Assembly: GCF_020532645.1 (NCBI RefSeq) | Contig: NZ_JAJAUZ010000003.1 | Location: 1 to 64,000, forward strand | Source: Streptomyces bambusae | Lineage (GTDB): Bacteria; Actinomycetota; Actinomycetes; Streptomycetales; Streptomycetaceae | Reading direction: 5' to 3' | DNA length: 64,000 nt | In this document: one piece after another, positions 17,505 through 25,091 of the stretch | Position numbering within the stretch: the first letter of the stretch is position 1 | Layout of the letters: every line of letters starts with the position of its first letter | The notes under the pieces: model-generated | Seen by the model: the letters and a program-made list of their open reading frames with translations, nothing else | What the model was told of the DNA's origin: nothing | The model's database searches: none | Position numbers and translations under genes: made by a program

Positions 17505-18752
17505 ATGAAGCATGCAGCCGGGAGCGCATCCAAGGGCGGCGACGACGGTGGCTCGCGGGCGGTGGGGCAGCGGTCGTCGGCCGATCCCGCCGTGGTCCAC
17601 CCGCTGCTGCCGGTACGGCTGGGCGGCTGCCCCAAGACCGTGCTGGCCGACGGGACGCCGGCACCGCTCGACATCGCCTATGCCTACGAGGACGTCGCGG
17701 CGGGCGAGTTGTTCGGGCGGCCCGCCGAGCACGGGCTCGAACGGTGGGCCCCCCTGCTGCCGCCGCTGGCCGCGCCCGGCCTCGGCGAGGGGAACACCCC
17801 GCTGGTGCGGCTGGACGACGGGACCTGGATCAAGGACGAGTCGCGCAACCCCACCTGGAGCCACAAGGACCGGCTCAACAGGGTGACCGTCAGCGCGGCC
17901 CTGCTGTCCGGCGCACCGGGCATCGTCGTGTCGTCGTCCGGGAACCACGGCGCGTCGGCCGCCGCCTACGCCGCCCGGGCCGGGCTGCGCTGTGCGGTCT
18001 TCTCTTCCCCGGACGCGCCGCCCGCGGTCGCCTCGTTCCTGCGGGCGTACGGGGCGACCGTCCTCACCGTGGCGCCCCGCGAGGCGGTGTGGCCACTGGT
18101 CCGGCGGATCTCCGACGAGCTCGGCTACCAGCCCGTCGGCAACTTCACGCCGGACTCCCACACCGGCCACCCCTTCGGCCCCGAGGGCTACAAGACGATC
18201 GCGTACGAGGTGTTCCTGGAGCTCGGCGAGGTGCCCTCGGACGTCTATGTGCCCACCGGCTACGGAGAGTTGCTCTTCGGCGTGTGGAAGGGGTTCCACG
18301 AGCTGGAACTCCTGGGCCTCGTCGGCCGGGTGCCGCGCATCCACTCCTGCGAACCCGCCGCCGGCGCGCCCCTGGCCACCGCCCTGCGCACCGGCCGCCC
18401 CACCGCGAAGGTCCCGGTCGGGGAGAGCGACGCGTACGCCATCGACTGCGCGGTGAGCGGCTACCGCGGGGTGATCGCGGTACGGGAGAGCGGTGGCGCG
18501 GCACATGTGTTGACTGATGATCAGATGGCCGCGGCCCAGGTAGAGTTGGCCGGCCAAGGACTGTGGTGTGAACTGTCGTCCGTCGCGGGACTCGCCGCCC
18601 AGCGCAGCTCGGGACAGGCCGGGGCGGACGACGGTCCGGTGGTGTGCATCGTCACGTCCAGCGGCTTCAAGGACATCGCGACCGCGTCCCGCGACACCCG
18701 CCACCCGCCCATGCCGGCCGACTGGGAGACCGTACGGGCGGCCTTGGGGTAG
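17505..18752 (+). CDS. Threonine synthase-like PLP enzyme
   Basis: 415 residues, fold type II PLP enzyme. The Schiff-base Lys is K121 in TWSHKDR; the phosphate-binding SSSGNHGAS follows at 143-151, and a FGPEGYKTIAYEVFLEL segment matches the threonine synthase group. It would turn O-phosphohomoserine into threonine, or act as a related lyase; the absence of hom or thrB nearby leaves room for a paralogue of the housekeeping enzyme. Residues 1-35 are unconserved. The ATG at 17505 has no strong ribosome site. Its stop is only 3 bp from the stop of the convergent beta-helix gene. Confidence 0.82.
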   Translation: MKHAAGSASKGGDDGGSRAVGQRSSADPAVVHPLLPVRLGGCPKTVLADGTPAPLDIAYAYEDVAAGELFGRPAEHGLERWAPLLPPLAAPGLGEGNTPLVRLDDGTWIKDESRNPTWSHKDRLNRVTVSAALLSGAPGIVVSSSGNHGASAAAYAARAGLRCAVFSSPDAPPAVASFLRAYGATVLTVAPREAVWPLVRRISDELGYQPVGNFTPDSHTGHPFGPEGYKTIAYEVFLELGEVPSDVYVPTGYGELLFGVWKGFHELELLGLVGRVPRIHSCEPAAGAPLATALRTGRPTAKVPVGESDAYAIDCAVSGYRGVIAVRESGGAAHVLTDDQMAAAQVELAGQGLWCELSSVAGLAAQRSSGQAGADDGPVVCIVTSSGFKDIATASRDTRHPPMPADWETVRAALG

Positions 18753-18755
18753 GGC

Positions 18756-19817
18756 TCAGTTGGTGCAGCCGATGATCACGCTCGGGGAGCAGTTCGTCGG
18801 GAAGTTGTCCGTCACGGGGGTGGCGGTGAGGGTGACGGTGCCGCCGTCGTTGAAGATGCCGCCCGCTGCCGTGTTGGAGAAGTTGTGGGTCACGGAGCCG
18901 TTCCGGATGGTCAGGGTGGAGCCGGAGCCGTTGGCCACGCCACCGCCGCGCGCCCCGGAGCTGAGCACCCGGTTGGCGAACACGGTGGTGCGTTCCAGGG
19001 TGAGCGTGGAGGCGTGGTGTTCCAGACCACCGCCGTCGTTCTCGGCTGCCGAGTTGCCGCGGATGAGGGTGTCCGTGACCGTTCCGGTCAGTTGGAAGGC
19101 GCTGATGCCGCCACCGCCGAACCGGGCCGCATTGTCGGTCACCCGGCTGCCCGTGAGGGTGATGCTGCCCCGTGCGTCCAGGCCGCCGCCGAAGTCCTTG
19201 GCGGTGTTGCCGGTGATGGTGGTGTTGGAGATGCTCGTGGTGCCCTCGGTGTAGACGCCGCCGCCATTGTTCGTGGTGATGTTGTAACTCACGGTGCTGT
19301 TGCGGAGGTTGAGCGTGCCGTAGCTGACGATGCCGCCGCCGGGCCCGGTCGCGCCCGCAAAGTTGCGGGTCACCTCCACCGAGTTGAGGGTGAGGGTGCT
19401 TCCGCCGAAGGCGGCGATCCCGCCGCCGCCCTCCCCGCCGCTCGCGTCCCGGCCGTCGCGGATCGTGAGATTGTTGAGCGTGAGGCGGCCGCCGGTCCCC
19501 GTGACCTTGAGGATCCGGAAGTCGGTCGCCGACTGGCGCCGGATGGTGGCGCCCGAGCCGAGGATGCTGATGTCGCTGGTCACCACCGGCAGACCGTTGC
19601 CGGGGTTGTCGGGTGCCGTGAGGGTGTAGGTACAGCCGGAGCTGAGGAAGAGGGCCGCCGGGCCGGGGATGGCGTTGGCGAGGTTGATGGCGGACCTGAG
19701 GGAGTTCGCGCTGCACGGGACGAACTGCTGCGCGTGGGCGGCGGGCGCCGGCAGGGCGAACACGGTGGCGAGCGTGGCGGCCGCGACGGTGAGGGCGCCG
19801 GTTCTGGATCGGGACAT
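18756..19817 (-). CDS. Secreted right-handed beta-helix protein
   Basis: 353 residues. A Sec signal (MSRSRTGALTVAAATLATVF, cleavage near AHAQQ) is followed by a CSANSLRSAINLANA segment typical of autotransporter-like and polymorphic beta-helix proteins, then a run of Gly/Asn/Thr-rich coils such as GGGIVSYGTLNLRNSTVSYN and GGGVYTEGTTSISNTTITGN, about ten rungs. It is released or wall-associated. Enzymes with this fold are pectate-lyase-like, but no catalytic residues can be named, so adhesion or binding is equally possible. Ends with two C-terminal Cys residues (NCSPSVIIGCTN). Confidence 0.88.
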   Translation of the reverse strand: MSRSRTGALTVAAATLATVFALPAPAAHAQQFVPCSANSLRSAINLANAIPGPAALFLSSGCTYTLTAPDNPGNGLPVVTSDISILGSGATIRRQSATDFRILKVTGTGGRLTLNNLTIRDGRDASGGEGGGGIAAFGGSTLTLNSVEVTRNFAGATGPGGGIVSYGTLNLRNSTVSYNITTNNGGGVYTEGTTSISNTTITGNTAKDFGGGLDARGSITLTGSRVTDNAARFGGGGISAFQLTGTVTDTLIRGNSAAENDGGGLEHHASTLTLERTTVFANRVLSSGARGGGVANGSGSTLTIRNGSVTHNFSNTAAGGIFNDGGTVTLTATPVTDNFPTNCSPSVIIGCTN

Positions 19818-20192
19818 GGCGCTCAACGTAGGGAAATCGGCTGAGCACACGTCCGGGTACGCGCGGAACGGGTCCCCCGGACGATGCACGGCCGACCCGC
19901 CACTCGGGCCTGCGTGCCCGGGCGACCGGTTGCGGCTGCTCAACCCGGGCTCGCCCACCGACCGCCGCCGGCAGTCGGCCTGCACGTACCTGACCGCAGA
20001 GGTGGCGGCCGGCCGACTCGCCGCCGTGCAGCTGCACCGCCTGCCCCGTGCCTGAGGGCACCGGTGGGCTGTCGTGGTCGGGCCGCCGCAGGTGAAGCGG
20101 CCGGGTGTGAGTGCGATGCAGGCGGGCAGGCGCGGGGGGTAGGCACGCCATGGGTACGGCCATGGGTGCGCATCCGCGAGAGGGGTTGTGCC
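19818..20192. other. Intergenic region, no convincing gene
   Basis: 375 bp between two divergently placed genes. It holds the promoter of the beta-helix gene. An open frame from 19816 to 20055 could give 79 residues with Cys and Arg, but it overlaps the divergent start, has no ribosome site and no family resemblance, so it is not called. Confidence 0.5.
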
Positions 20193-20372
20193 GTGGGCAG
20201 GAAAGCGTGGGGGAACATCGAGAAGCACGAGGGTGAGGGGGCCGGGCCGGGGCGGGAGGCGCGTGAGCGGTCCGCGGAGGAGCGGAACATCACGTCGCCC
20301 ACGCCCAAGGACGTCCGGGCCAAGGGGGACGACGGCGCCAAGCGGGTGCCGGAGGACACGGAGGAGATGTGA
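20193..20372 (+). CDS. Small hydrophilic hypothetical protein
   Basis: 59 residues, highly charged (Glu/Lys/Arg), without hydrophobic stretch: begins GRKAWGNIEKHEGEG and ends AKRVPEDTEEM. Probably intrinsically disordered. GTG at 20193 follows a GAGAGGGG-type ribosome site; a GTG 5 bases earlier is out of frame. Function unknown; it lies 95 bp before the MarR gene and may be expressed separately. Confidence 0.55.
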   Translation: MGRKAWGNIEKHEGEGAGPGREARERSAEERNITSPTPKDVRAKGDDGAKRVPEDTEEM

Positions 20373-20446
20373 CGGTGCCCTTCAGGTGCGCCCGTGCCTG
20401 ACGTGCCCCACAGCCTGACGTGCATCACGCCTTGACCGGCATTTGG

Positions 20447-20462
20447 TTAGCTGCCATATTAC
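20447..20462. promoter_or_regulatory. MarR-type operator 1
   Basis: TTAGCTGCCATATTAC lies 5 bases before the MarR start codon and matches 13 of 16 bases of the site at 21054-21069. Autoregulation is the natural reading. Confidence 0.6.
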
Positions 20463-20467
20463 TTCGT

Positions 20468-20989
20468 ATGAGGAGTGAACCGCAGGGTCCGGAGGCCGCG
20501 CCCACGCTGGAGCAGGCGCGGCGGCAGGTCGAGCGGTACGGGCTCGACGCCGATCCGCAGTCGGTGCTCGTCGCCGTACGGCTGATGGATGCGGGGGCGC
20601 GGCTGGACCGGGCGTCCGAGGTGCACTTCTCGCGGTCCGGGCTGTCCGCCGGGCGCTACCGGGTCCTGGTGGACTTGGAGGATGCCGACGGCGAGAAGTC
20701 ACCGTCGCGGCTCGCGCAGAGCCTCGGCGTCTCGCGGGCCACCGTGACCGGGCTGGTCGACGGCCTGGAGCGGGAGGGGCTGGTCGCGCGCCGGGCGTCC
20801 GCCGAGGACGGGCGCGGCAGCGTGGTGGTCCTCACCGCCCGCGGCGCCCAGCGGCTGCGCGACATGGCCGGCGACCACTTCGCACGCCTCCAGGCGCTGG
20901 TCGGCGGGCTGACCGTCGAGGAACGCGGGCAGTTCCTCGACCTGCTGGAGCGCATCACGCGGGGGATCGGCGCCCTGACCGATCCGTAG
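20468..20989 (+). CDS. MarR-family transcriptional regulator
   Basis: 173 residues. Winged helix-turn-helix with KSPSRLAQSLGVSRATVTGLVDGLEREGLVARRASAEDGRGSVVVLTARG, the MarR signature including the wing (ED-GR) at about 75-125, flanked by dimerisation helices. Repressors of this family usually sense small aromatic or oxidative ligands. The operator-like site overlapping its leader recurs in front of the next two genes, so it probably represses itself and the following membrane protein/oxidoreductase pair. A hairpin terminator follows the gene. Confidence 0.93.
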   Translation: MRSEPQGPEAAPTLEQARRQVERYGLDADPQSVLVAVRLMDAGARLDRASEVHFSRSGLSAGRYRVLVDLEDADGEKSPSRLAQSLGVSRATVTGLVDGLEREGLVARRASAEDGRGSVVVLTARGAQRLRDMAGDHFARLQALVGGLTVEERGQFLDLLERITRGIGALTDP

Positions 20990-21009
20990 GCGGGGTGTCG
21001 GTACCGGAC

Positions 21010-21045
21010 GGCGACTGCCCCGTCGGGGCGTCGCCTTTCCTTTGC
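21010..21045 (+). terminator. Terminator after the MarR gene
   Basis: GGCGAC-t-GCCCC (21010-21021) pairs with GGGGC-GTCGCC (21025-21035): an 11-bp stem with one bulge and a 3-base loop, followed by TTTCCTTTG. It separates the MarR gene from the next operon. Confidence 0.8.
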
Positions 21046-21053
21046 CCTGATAG

Positions 21054-21069
21054 TTAGCTTCCTAATTAC
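21054..21069. promoter_or_regulatory. MarR-type operator 2
   Basis: TTAGCTTCCTAATTAC, containing the inverted TTAG/CTAA half-sites, lies 19 bp before the start at 21088 and resembles the site at 20447-20462. Confidence 0.6.
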
Positions 21070-21087
21070 ATGATGAGAAGGAGCCGC

Positions 21088-21567
21088 ATGAGCATGAGCA
21101 GGACACGCAGCCGCCCACCCGCCGCCCGCCCGGTCACCCTCTGGAGGGATGTGCTGATCGCCTACCTCGCCCCCGCGCTCACTGCCGGGCTCGGCGGCGT
21201 CCTCGGTGGCCGCCCCGGCCTCACTGCGGCGGCCGTCACCTCCATCGCCGGCACATCGGCCCTGGTCACGGCCATCGTCGGCGGATGGCTGAAGAGCAGG
21301 TCCCGCCGGATGCCGCCGAACCTGCCCCGGCCGCTGTTCGCCGCCGGACTCGCCCTGCTGGCCGCCGCGCTCGCGGCCCCCGCCGGCTGGCTGGCCGCCG
21401 GATGGCTGCCGGAGTACGTCGGCCTGCCCGACCCCGACTGGCCGGACCGGCTCCGTACGGACCTCCCGCTCTCCGCCGCCATCGCGGCCGCCGTCACCGG
21501 CTGGCGCCGGCACGGCACCGCCCGGCAGCCCGAGCACACCACCGCACGAGAGGCGGCATCCTCGTGA
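21088..21567 (+). CDS. Four-helix membrane protein
   Basis: 159 residues with four hydrophobic segments over residues 25-140 and short polar tails; no family recognised. The ATG at 21088 follows GAAGGAG; the earlier ATGs at 21070 and 21073 overlap the operator. Its TGA overlaps the GTG of the next gene (GTGA), so the two are translationally coupled and probably function together under MarR control. Confidence 0.75.
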   Translation: MSMSRTRSRPPAARPVTLWRDVLIAYLAPALTAGLGGVLGGRPGLTAAAVTSIAGTSALVTAIVGGWLKSRSRRMPPNLPRPLFAAGLALLAAALAAPAGWLAAGWLPEYVGLPDPDWPDRLRTDLPLSAAIAAAVTGWRRHGTARQPEHTTAREAASS

Positions 21568-22463
21568 TCACCCTCATGGGCGCCACCGGCGCCACCGGCG
21601 GCGCACTCCTCCGGCACCTCGTCGCCCGCGGCGTCCCCGTCCGCGCCGTCACCCGGACCCCCGAGGCCCTGCGCACCGCGCTGGGTGGCTCCGCCCGGAC
21701 GCTGGTGCAGGTCGTCGGTGCGGACGCCGCTGACCCGCAGTCCCTTCGTTCCGCGTTCGCCGGCTGCACTCAGCTCTTCCTCGCCATGGCCAACGGGCCG
21801 CGTCAGGTCGAACTGGAGTGCAATGTGCTGGATGCGGCCGAGCCGAGCGGCGTCCGGCACGTCGTGAAGCTCTCCGCCCCCGCGGCCGAACCCGACTCCC
21901 CGGTGGCCGTCTCCCGCGGGCACCGGCGGATCGAGGACCGGCTCGCCGCCTCCCCGATGACCGGCACCGTCCTGCGGCCGTACGCGTTCATGCAGAAGCT
22001 GCTGCTCGGTGCGCCTGGCATCGCCGAGGGCGTGCTGATCGGCTCTCTGGGCGAGGCGGCCTGCACGTACGTCGACGTACGGGACATCGCCGAGGTGGCC
22101 GCCGAGATCCTGCTCCGTCCCGGCCTCGCCGGTGCCACCCATACGCTGACCGGCCCCCGGGCGTACACCCAGCACCAAGTGGCCGCGCTGCTCTCGGAGT
22201 CGACCGGCCGGACCGTACGCTACGTCGACCTGACCCCGGACGCGTTCCACGACCACCTGCTGAACGCGGCCGGGATGCCCGACTGGCTGGCCCGCCACGT
22301 CGTCGAGATCCAGCAACTGGCCGTCTCGCGGCCGGAGTCCGCCAACCGGACCGTCGAGGAGGTGCTGGGCCGGCCGGCCCGCACCCTGCCGGACTTCCTG
22401 CACGAGCACCGGGCGGTGTTCACGGCGGGCGCCGCGCCCGCCGGGCCGCCGGCGGCGCCGTAA
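21564..22463 (+). CDS. NmrA-like NAD(P)-binding oxidoreductase
   Basis: 299 residues, atypical short-chain dehydrogenase of the NmrA/SDR group. The dinucleotide motif GATGATGG is at residues 6-13, then VRAVTRTPEAL, a VVGADAADPQSL strand, and YVDVRDIAEVAAEILL with PYAFMQ typical of NAD(P)H azoreductase/isoflavone reductase-like proteins. The catalytic Tyr-Lys pair of classical SDRs is not evident, so it may act as a redox sensor or quinone/azo reductase. Start GTG overlaps the upstream stop; regulated with it. Confidence 0.88.
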   Translation: MITLMGATGATGGALLRHLVARGVPVRAVTRTPEALRTALGGSARTLVQVVGADAADPQSLRSAFAGCTQLFLAMANGPRQVELECNVLDAAEPSGVRHVVKLSAPAAEPDSPVAVSRGHRRIEDRLAASPMTGTVLRPYAFMQKLLLGAPGIAEGVLIGSLGEAACTYVDVRDIAEVAAEILLRPGLAGATHTLTGPRAYTQHQVAALLSESTGRTVRYVDLTPDAFHDHLLNAAGMPDWLARHVVEIQQLAVSRPESANRTVEEVLGRPARTLPDFLHEHRAVFTAGAAPAGPPAAP

Positions 22464-22487
22464 CCCACGGCCGGAGGGCGGCGGCGC

Positions 22488-22657
22488 TCATGCACACCGC
22501 ACGCGCGCCGCCCCACCGGCCGGAGTTCCTTCGCCCCGCGGGCGAGGGCCGCGGCGAACACCGCGTCGACGTCCGCCACGTACAGGTGCGGGACGGCGGG
22601 GGAGCCGCCCACGGGCCGTTCCGGGCGCGGCCTCCCCCATAGGTCGGTACTCGACAT
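22488..22657 (-). pseudogene. VOC-family protein fragment
   Basis: On the minus strand, about 45 residues (RPRPERPVGGSPAVPHLYV, then ADVDAVFAAALARGAKELRPV) match the centre of a PhnB-like VOC domain. Both the N-terminal strand and the closing DPFGHxW motif are missing: after ELRPV the sequence turns into Arg-rich non-homologous codons. No intact start context or full domain remains, so this is a relic, or at most the inner part of a broken gene. Its upstream end overlaps the PadR operator. Confidence 0.5.
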
Positions 22658-22678
22658 ATGCCGGTCGCCGACCTATGG
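22637..22678. promoter_or_regulatory. PadR inverted-repeat operator
   Basis: CCATAGGTCGG (22637-22647) and its perfect reverse complement CCGACCTATGG (22668-22678) are spaced by 20 bp and end 7 bp before the PadR start codon. Placement points to autoregulation. Confidence 0.7.
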
Positions 22679-22685
22679 TGGCCGC

Positions 22686-23057
22686 ATGAACGATCAAGCT
22701 CTGCGTGAGCCGACGCTGCTCATCCTCACGGCGCTCGCCGATGCGCCACGGCACGGGTACGCGATCGCCCAGGAGGTCGAGCAGATCTCGCAAGGCCGCC
22801 TGAAGATGCGGACCGGCACGCTGTACGGGGCCCTGGAGCGGCTCCTCGATCAGGAACTCATCGCCGTCCACGACGAGCAGGTGGTCGACGGCCGCCGCCG
22901 GCGCAGCTACACCCTCGCCCCGCAGGGCCGCGAGGTCCTGGCCGCGGAGGCGGCCCGCATCGCCCACACCGCCCAGGAGGCCACCCGGCGCCTGAAGCTC
23001 GGCGCGACGGGTGCAGCGGGTGCGACCGGCACGACCGGCGGGCCGGTGACCGCATGA
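22686..23057 (+). CDS. PadR-family transcriptional regulator
   Basis: 123 residues. Winged helix with EPTLLILTALADAPRHGYAIAQEVEQISQGRLKMRTGTLYGALERLLDQELIAV, the PadR signature, then a short C-terminal dimerisation helix and a Gly/Ala/Thr tail. Such regulators repress adjacent membrane or multidrug genes and sense lipophilic compounds. It overlaps by ATGA with the next gene, a membrane protein of the type often paired with PadR in actinobacteria. A perfect inverted repeat just upstream is its likely operator. Confidence 0.93.
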   Translation: MNDQALREPTLLILTALADAPRHGYAIAQEVEQISQGRLKMRTGTLYGALERLLDQELIAVHDEQVVDGRRRRSYTLAPQGREVLAAEAARIAHTAQEATRRLKLGATGAAGATGTTGGPVTA

Positions 23058-23926
23058 CCGCCCTGCTCAGGCTCTACCCGGCCGCCTACCGCCGGGAGTT
23101 CGGCGACGAGATCGCCCTCGCCTACCACGAGGCCACGCAGGACGCCGGCCGCCCGGCGCGGCTGCGCGAAGCCGCCGACGTCGCCGGACACGCCCTGCGG
23201 ATGCGCCTCGGGCTGTCCTCGGCGGGACGCACCGGCCAACGCCTGGCCGCCCTCGCCCCGTTCGCCCTCGTGGCGGTCGGCCTGCAGGCGATGGGCTGGT
23301 CCGGACTGCTGCTCCGCACCGCGCAGGTCACCGGAGGCCCCGCCGCCCTCGGCCCGCTCCTCCTCCTGGTCGCGGCCGCGCACCTCGCCACTCTGCTGGG
23401 CGCGGCCCTCGCGCTGGCCGGCCGCTGGCCGGCGGGCACCTGGACCGCCCTCCTCGGCCTGCTCACCGCCACCGCCTCGGACGCGACCCGGCTGGGCGGC
23501 GCGGGTGCCCTCGCGCACATCGGCCTGTTCGGCACCCTCCCGCTGCTCCTCGCCCTGTCCGCCCTGCTCTGCCCGCCCGACCTGCGGCCGTTGCCCCGCT
23601 TCCGCACGACCGCCGGCCTGGTCGCCGTCGTGGCATGGACGGCCGTGCTGGCCACCGCCCTGGTCCTCGTCCCCCTGCCGGCCCTCCTCGTCCCGCTCCG
23701 GTTCGCCGTACCGGCCGTCGCGCTCCTGGCCCTGGCCGGCCGTCCCGCCTTCGCGCGCCTGACCACGGCCCCCGCCGTCCTGCTGGCCGGCCTGCCCGTC
23801 ATCCTGAGCGCCGTCCCCACGGGCCCGGTCCTCGCCGCCCCGCTGCTGCTCGCCCTGGCGGTCACCGCCGCAGCGGTCCCGGTACGCCGCAGGCGCGCGC
23901 GCCGTGCGTCACGGGGCCGCGCGTAG
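23054..23926 (+). CDS. PadR-associated membrane protein
   Basis: 290 residues. A cytosolic N-terminal helix LLRLYPAAYRREFGDEIALAYHEAT has the RLYPxxYRxxFGDE pattern seen in PadR-linked permease-prefix proteins, then 6-7 hydrophobic segments (about 68 to 275) and an Arg-rich tail. It is not an ABC protein itself. Translation is coupled to padR by ATGA. Likely a small-molecule sensing or transport accessory under PadR control; function not established. Confidence 0.8.
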   Translation: MTALLRLYPAAYRREFGDEIALAYHEATQDAGRPARLREAADVAGHALRMRLGLSSAGRTGQRLAALAPFALVAVGLQAMGWSGLLLRTAQVTGGPAALGPLLLLVAAAHLATLLGAALALAGRWPAGTWTALLGLLTATASDATRLGGAGALAHIGLFGTLPLLLALSALLCPPDLRPLPRFRTTAGLVAVVAWTAVLATALVLVPLPALLVPLRFAVPAVALLALAGRPAFARLTTAPAVLLAGLPVILSAVPTGPVLAAPLLLALAVTAAAVPVRRRRARRASRGRA

Positions 23927-23949
23927 CGACCGCTGCCGCAGACGGGAAA

Positions 23950-23979
23950 GCCCCGTCCGGACGGGGATCCGGACGGGGC
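23950..23979. terminator. Bidirectional terminator between convergent genes
   Basis: An 11-bp perfect stem (23950-23960 against 23969-23979) with an 8-base loop sits between the convergent PadR-partner gene and the beta-propeller gene. Confidence 0.75.
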
Positions 23980-24056
23980 CGAGCACCAGGGACCGCAGCC
24001 AGCAGATCCGGTCTGATGATGCCGTCACCGTACGACGGGGGTCTGACAGTGCCGCT

Positions 24057-25091
24057 TCACGAGCCGGCCGGGAGCACCGCCGGGGAGTTCGCGCCCGCGA
24101 CCAGGACGGCCGGTTTGCCGGTGCCGTCGGCCCGGGTGGTCCAGACGTCGTTGGTGCCGTCGGGGCGCTGGAGGCCGTAGGCGAGGTTCCTGTCGTCGAG
24201 CCAGGCCGGCTGGTCGTCGACGGAGCGGGCTTCGGCGGAGCGGGTGCGCCGGAGCGTGGCGAGGTCGAGGACGGTGAGGCGCCAGCCCTTGGCGGGGTCC
24301 GCTCCGATCGCCTCCTTGAAGGCGATGCGGGTGCCGTCGGGGGAGAGGGACGGGCATTCCACGTTGTCCGCGAGGGCGCGCAGGGTCTTGGCCGCGAGGT
24401 CGCCCTGCACCAGCGAGCGGACGCCCTTGCTGGACACCGTTGCGTAGAAGCGGTTCGGGTCGGCGGCGAAGGTGACGCCCCAGACGTTGATGTCCACGGC
24501 GCGGTGGCGCCGCCCGTCGCGGAAGTAGGCGAACTCCTCAAGGGAGTCGATGCGCTGCCCGGAGCGTACGTCCAGGATGCCGGTGCGGGTGGAGAAGCCG
24601 CCGCCGGCGTACGAATCGCCGCCCACGAACAGGGTCCACGCGACCTTGCTGCCGTCGGGGGAGACCCGGGTCCGGTTGGGGAGGCCGGTCAGGTCGATGC
24701 TGTGCCGGACCTTGGACTCCTTGTCGAGGACGAGGAGTTCGGGTGCGCTGAGGGCGCCGGCCGGGGTGAGGCAGGAGGTGGTGCCGCCCGCGGTGTACGC
24801 GCGGTCGCAGCGCCGGGTCGTGACGGTGCGCGGGCCGGCCGGGTCGGTCAGGGAGACCGTCGACAGCAGGCCGTTGCTGAGGGCGTCGAGCCGGGTGCCG
24901 GGCGGGAAGTGCACGTCCGCCGCGGCCCCGGCGACCGGATCGGCGGCCGTGCCGGCGCGGCCCCTCGCGCTGCCGCCCGCGGGTTCGGCGTTCTGGCGGC
25001 CGACGACCACGGCGGTGGTGGCGACGGCCGCGAGCAGTACGGCGGCGATCGCCGTGACGAGGATCCGGACGCGCCGGCTGGGGCCGTTCAC
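24057..25091 (-). CDS. Membrane-anchored TolB-like beta-propeller protein
   Basis: 344 residues. An N-terminal transmembrane anchor (about 9-30) is followed by an extracytoplasmic domain with TolB/WD-like blade repeats, e.g. SPDGSKVAWTLFVGG, SPDGTRIAFKEAIG and a closing VDDQPAWLDDRNLAYG, VWTTRADGTGKPAV. Two Cys (RCDRAY, SCLTP) may pair. Such propellers bind peptide or carbohydrate partners. GTG start overlaps the stop of the upstream MFS gene (GTGA), so the two form one operon. Confidence 0.85.
   Translation of the reverse strand: MNGPSRRVRILVTAIAAVLLAAVATTAVVVGRQNAEPAGGSARGRAGTAADPVAGAAADVHFPPGTRLDALSNGLLSTVSLTDPAGPRTVTTRRCDRAYTAGGTTSCLTPAGALSAPELLVLDKESKVRHSIDLTGLPNRTRVSPDGSKVAWTLFVGGDSYAGGGFSTRTGILDVRSGQRIDSLEEFAYFRDGRRHRAVDINVWGVTFAADPNRFYATVSSKGVRSLVQGDLAAKTLRALADNVECPSLSPDGTRIAFKEAIGADPAKGWRLTVLDLATLRRTRSAEARSVDDQPAWLDDRNLAYGLQRPDGTNDVWTTRADGTGKPAVLVAGANSPAVLPAGS

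Noticed and set aside
19816..20055. 79-codon plus-strand ORF after the beta-helix promoter
   Set aside because: It overlaps the divergent start region and has no ribosome site or family resemblance.
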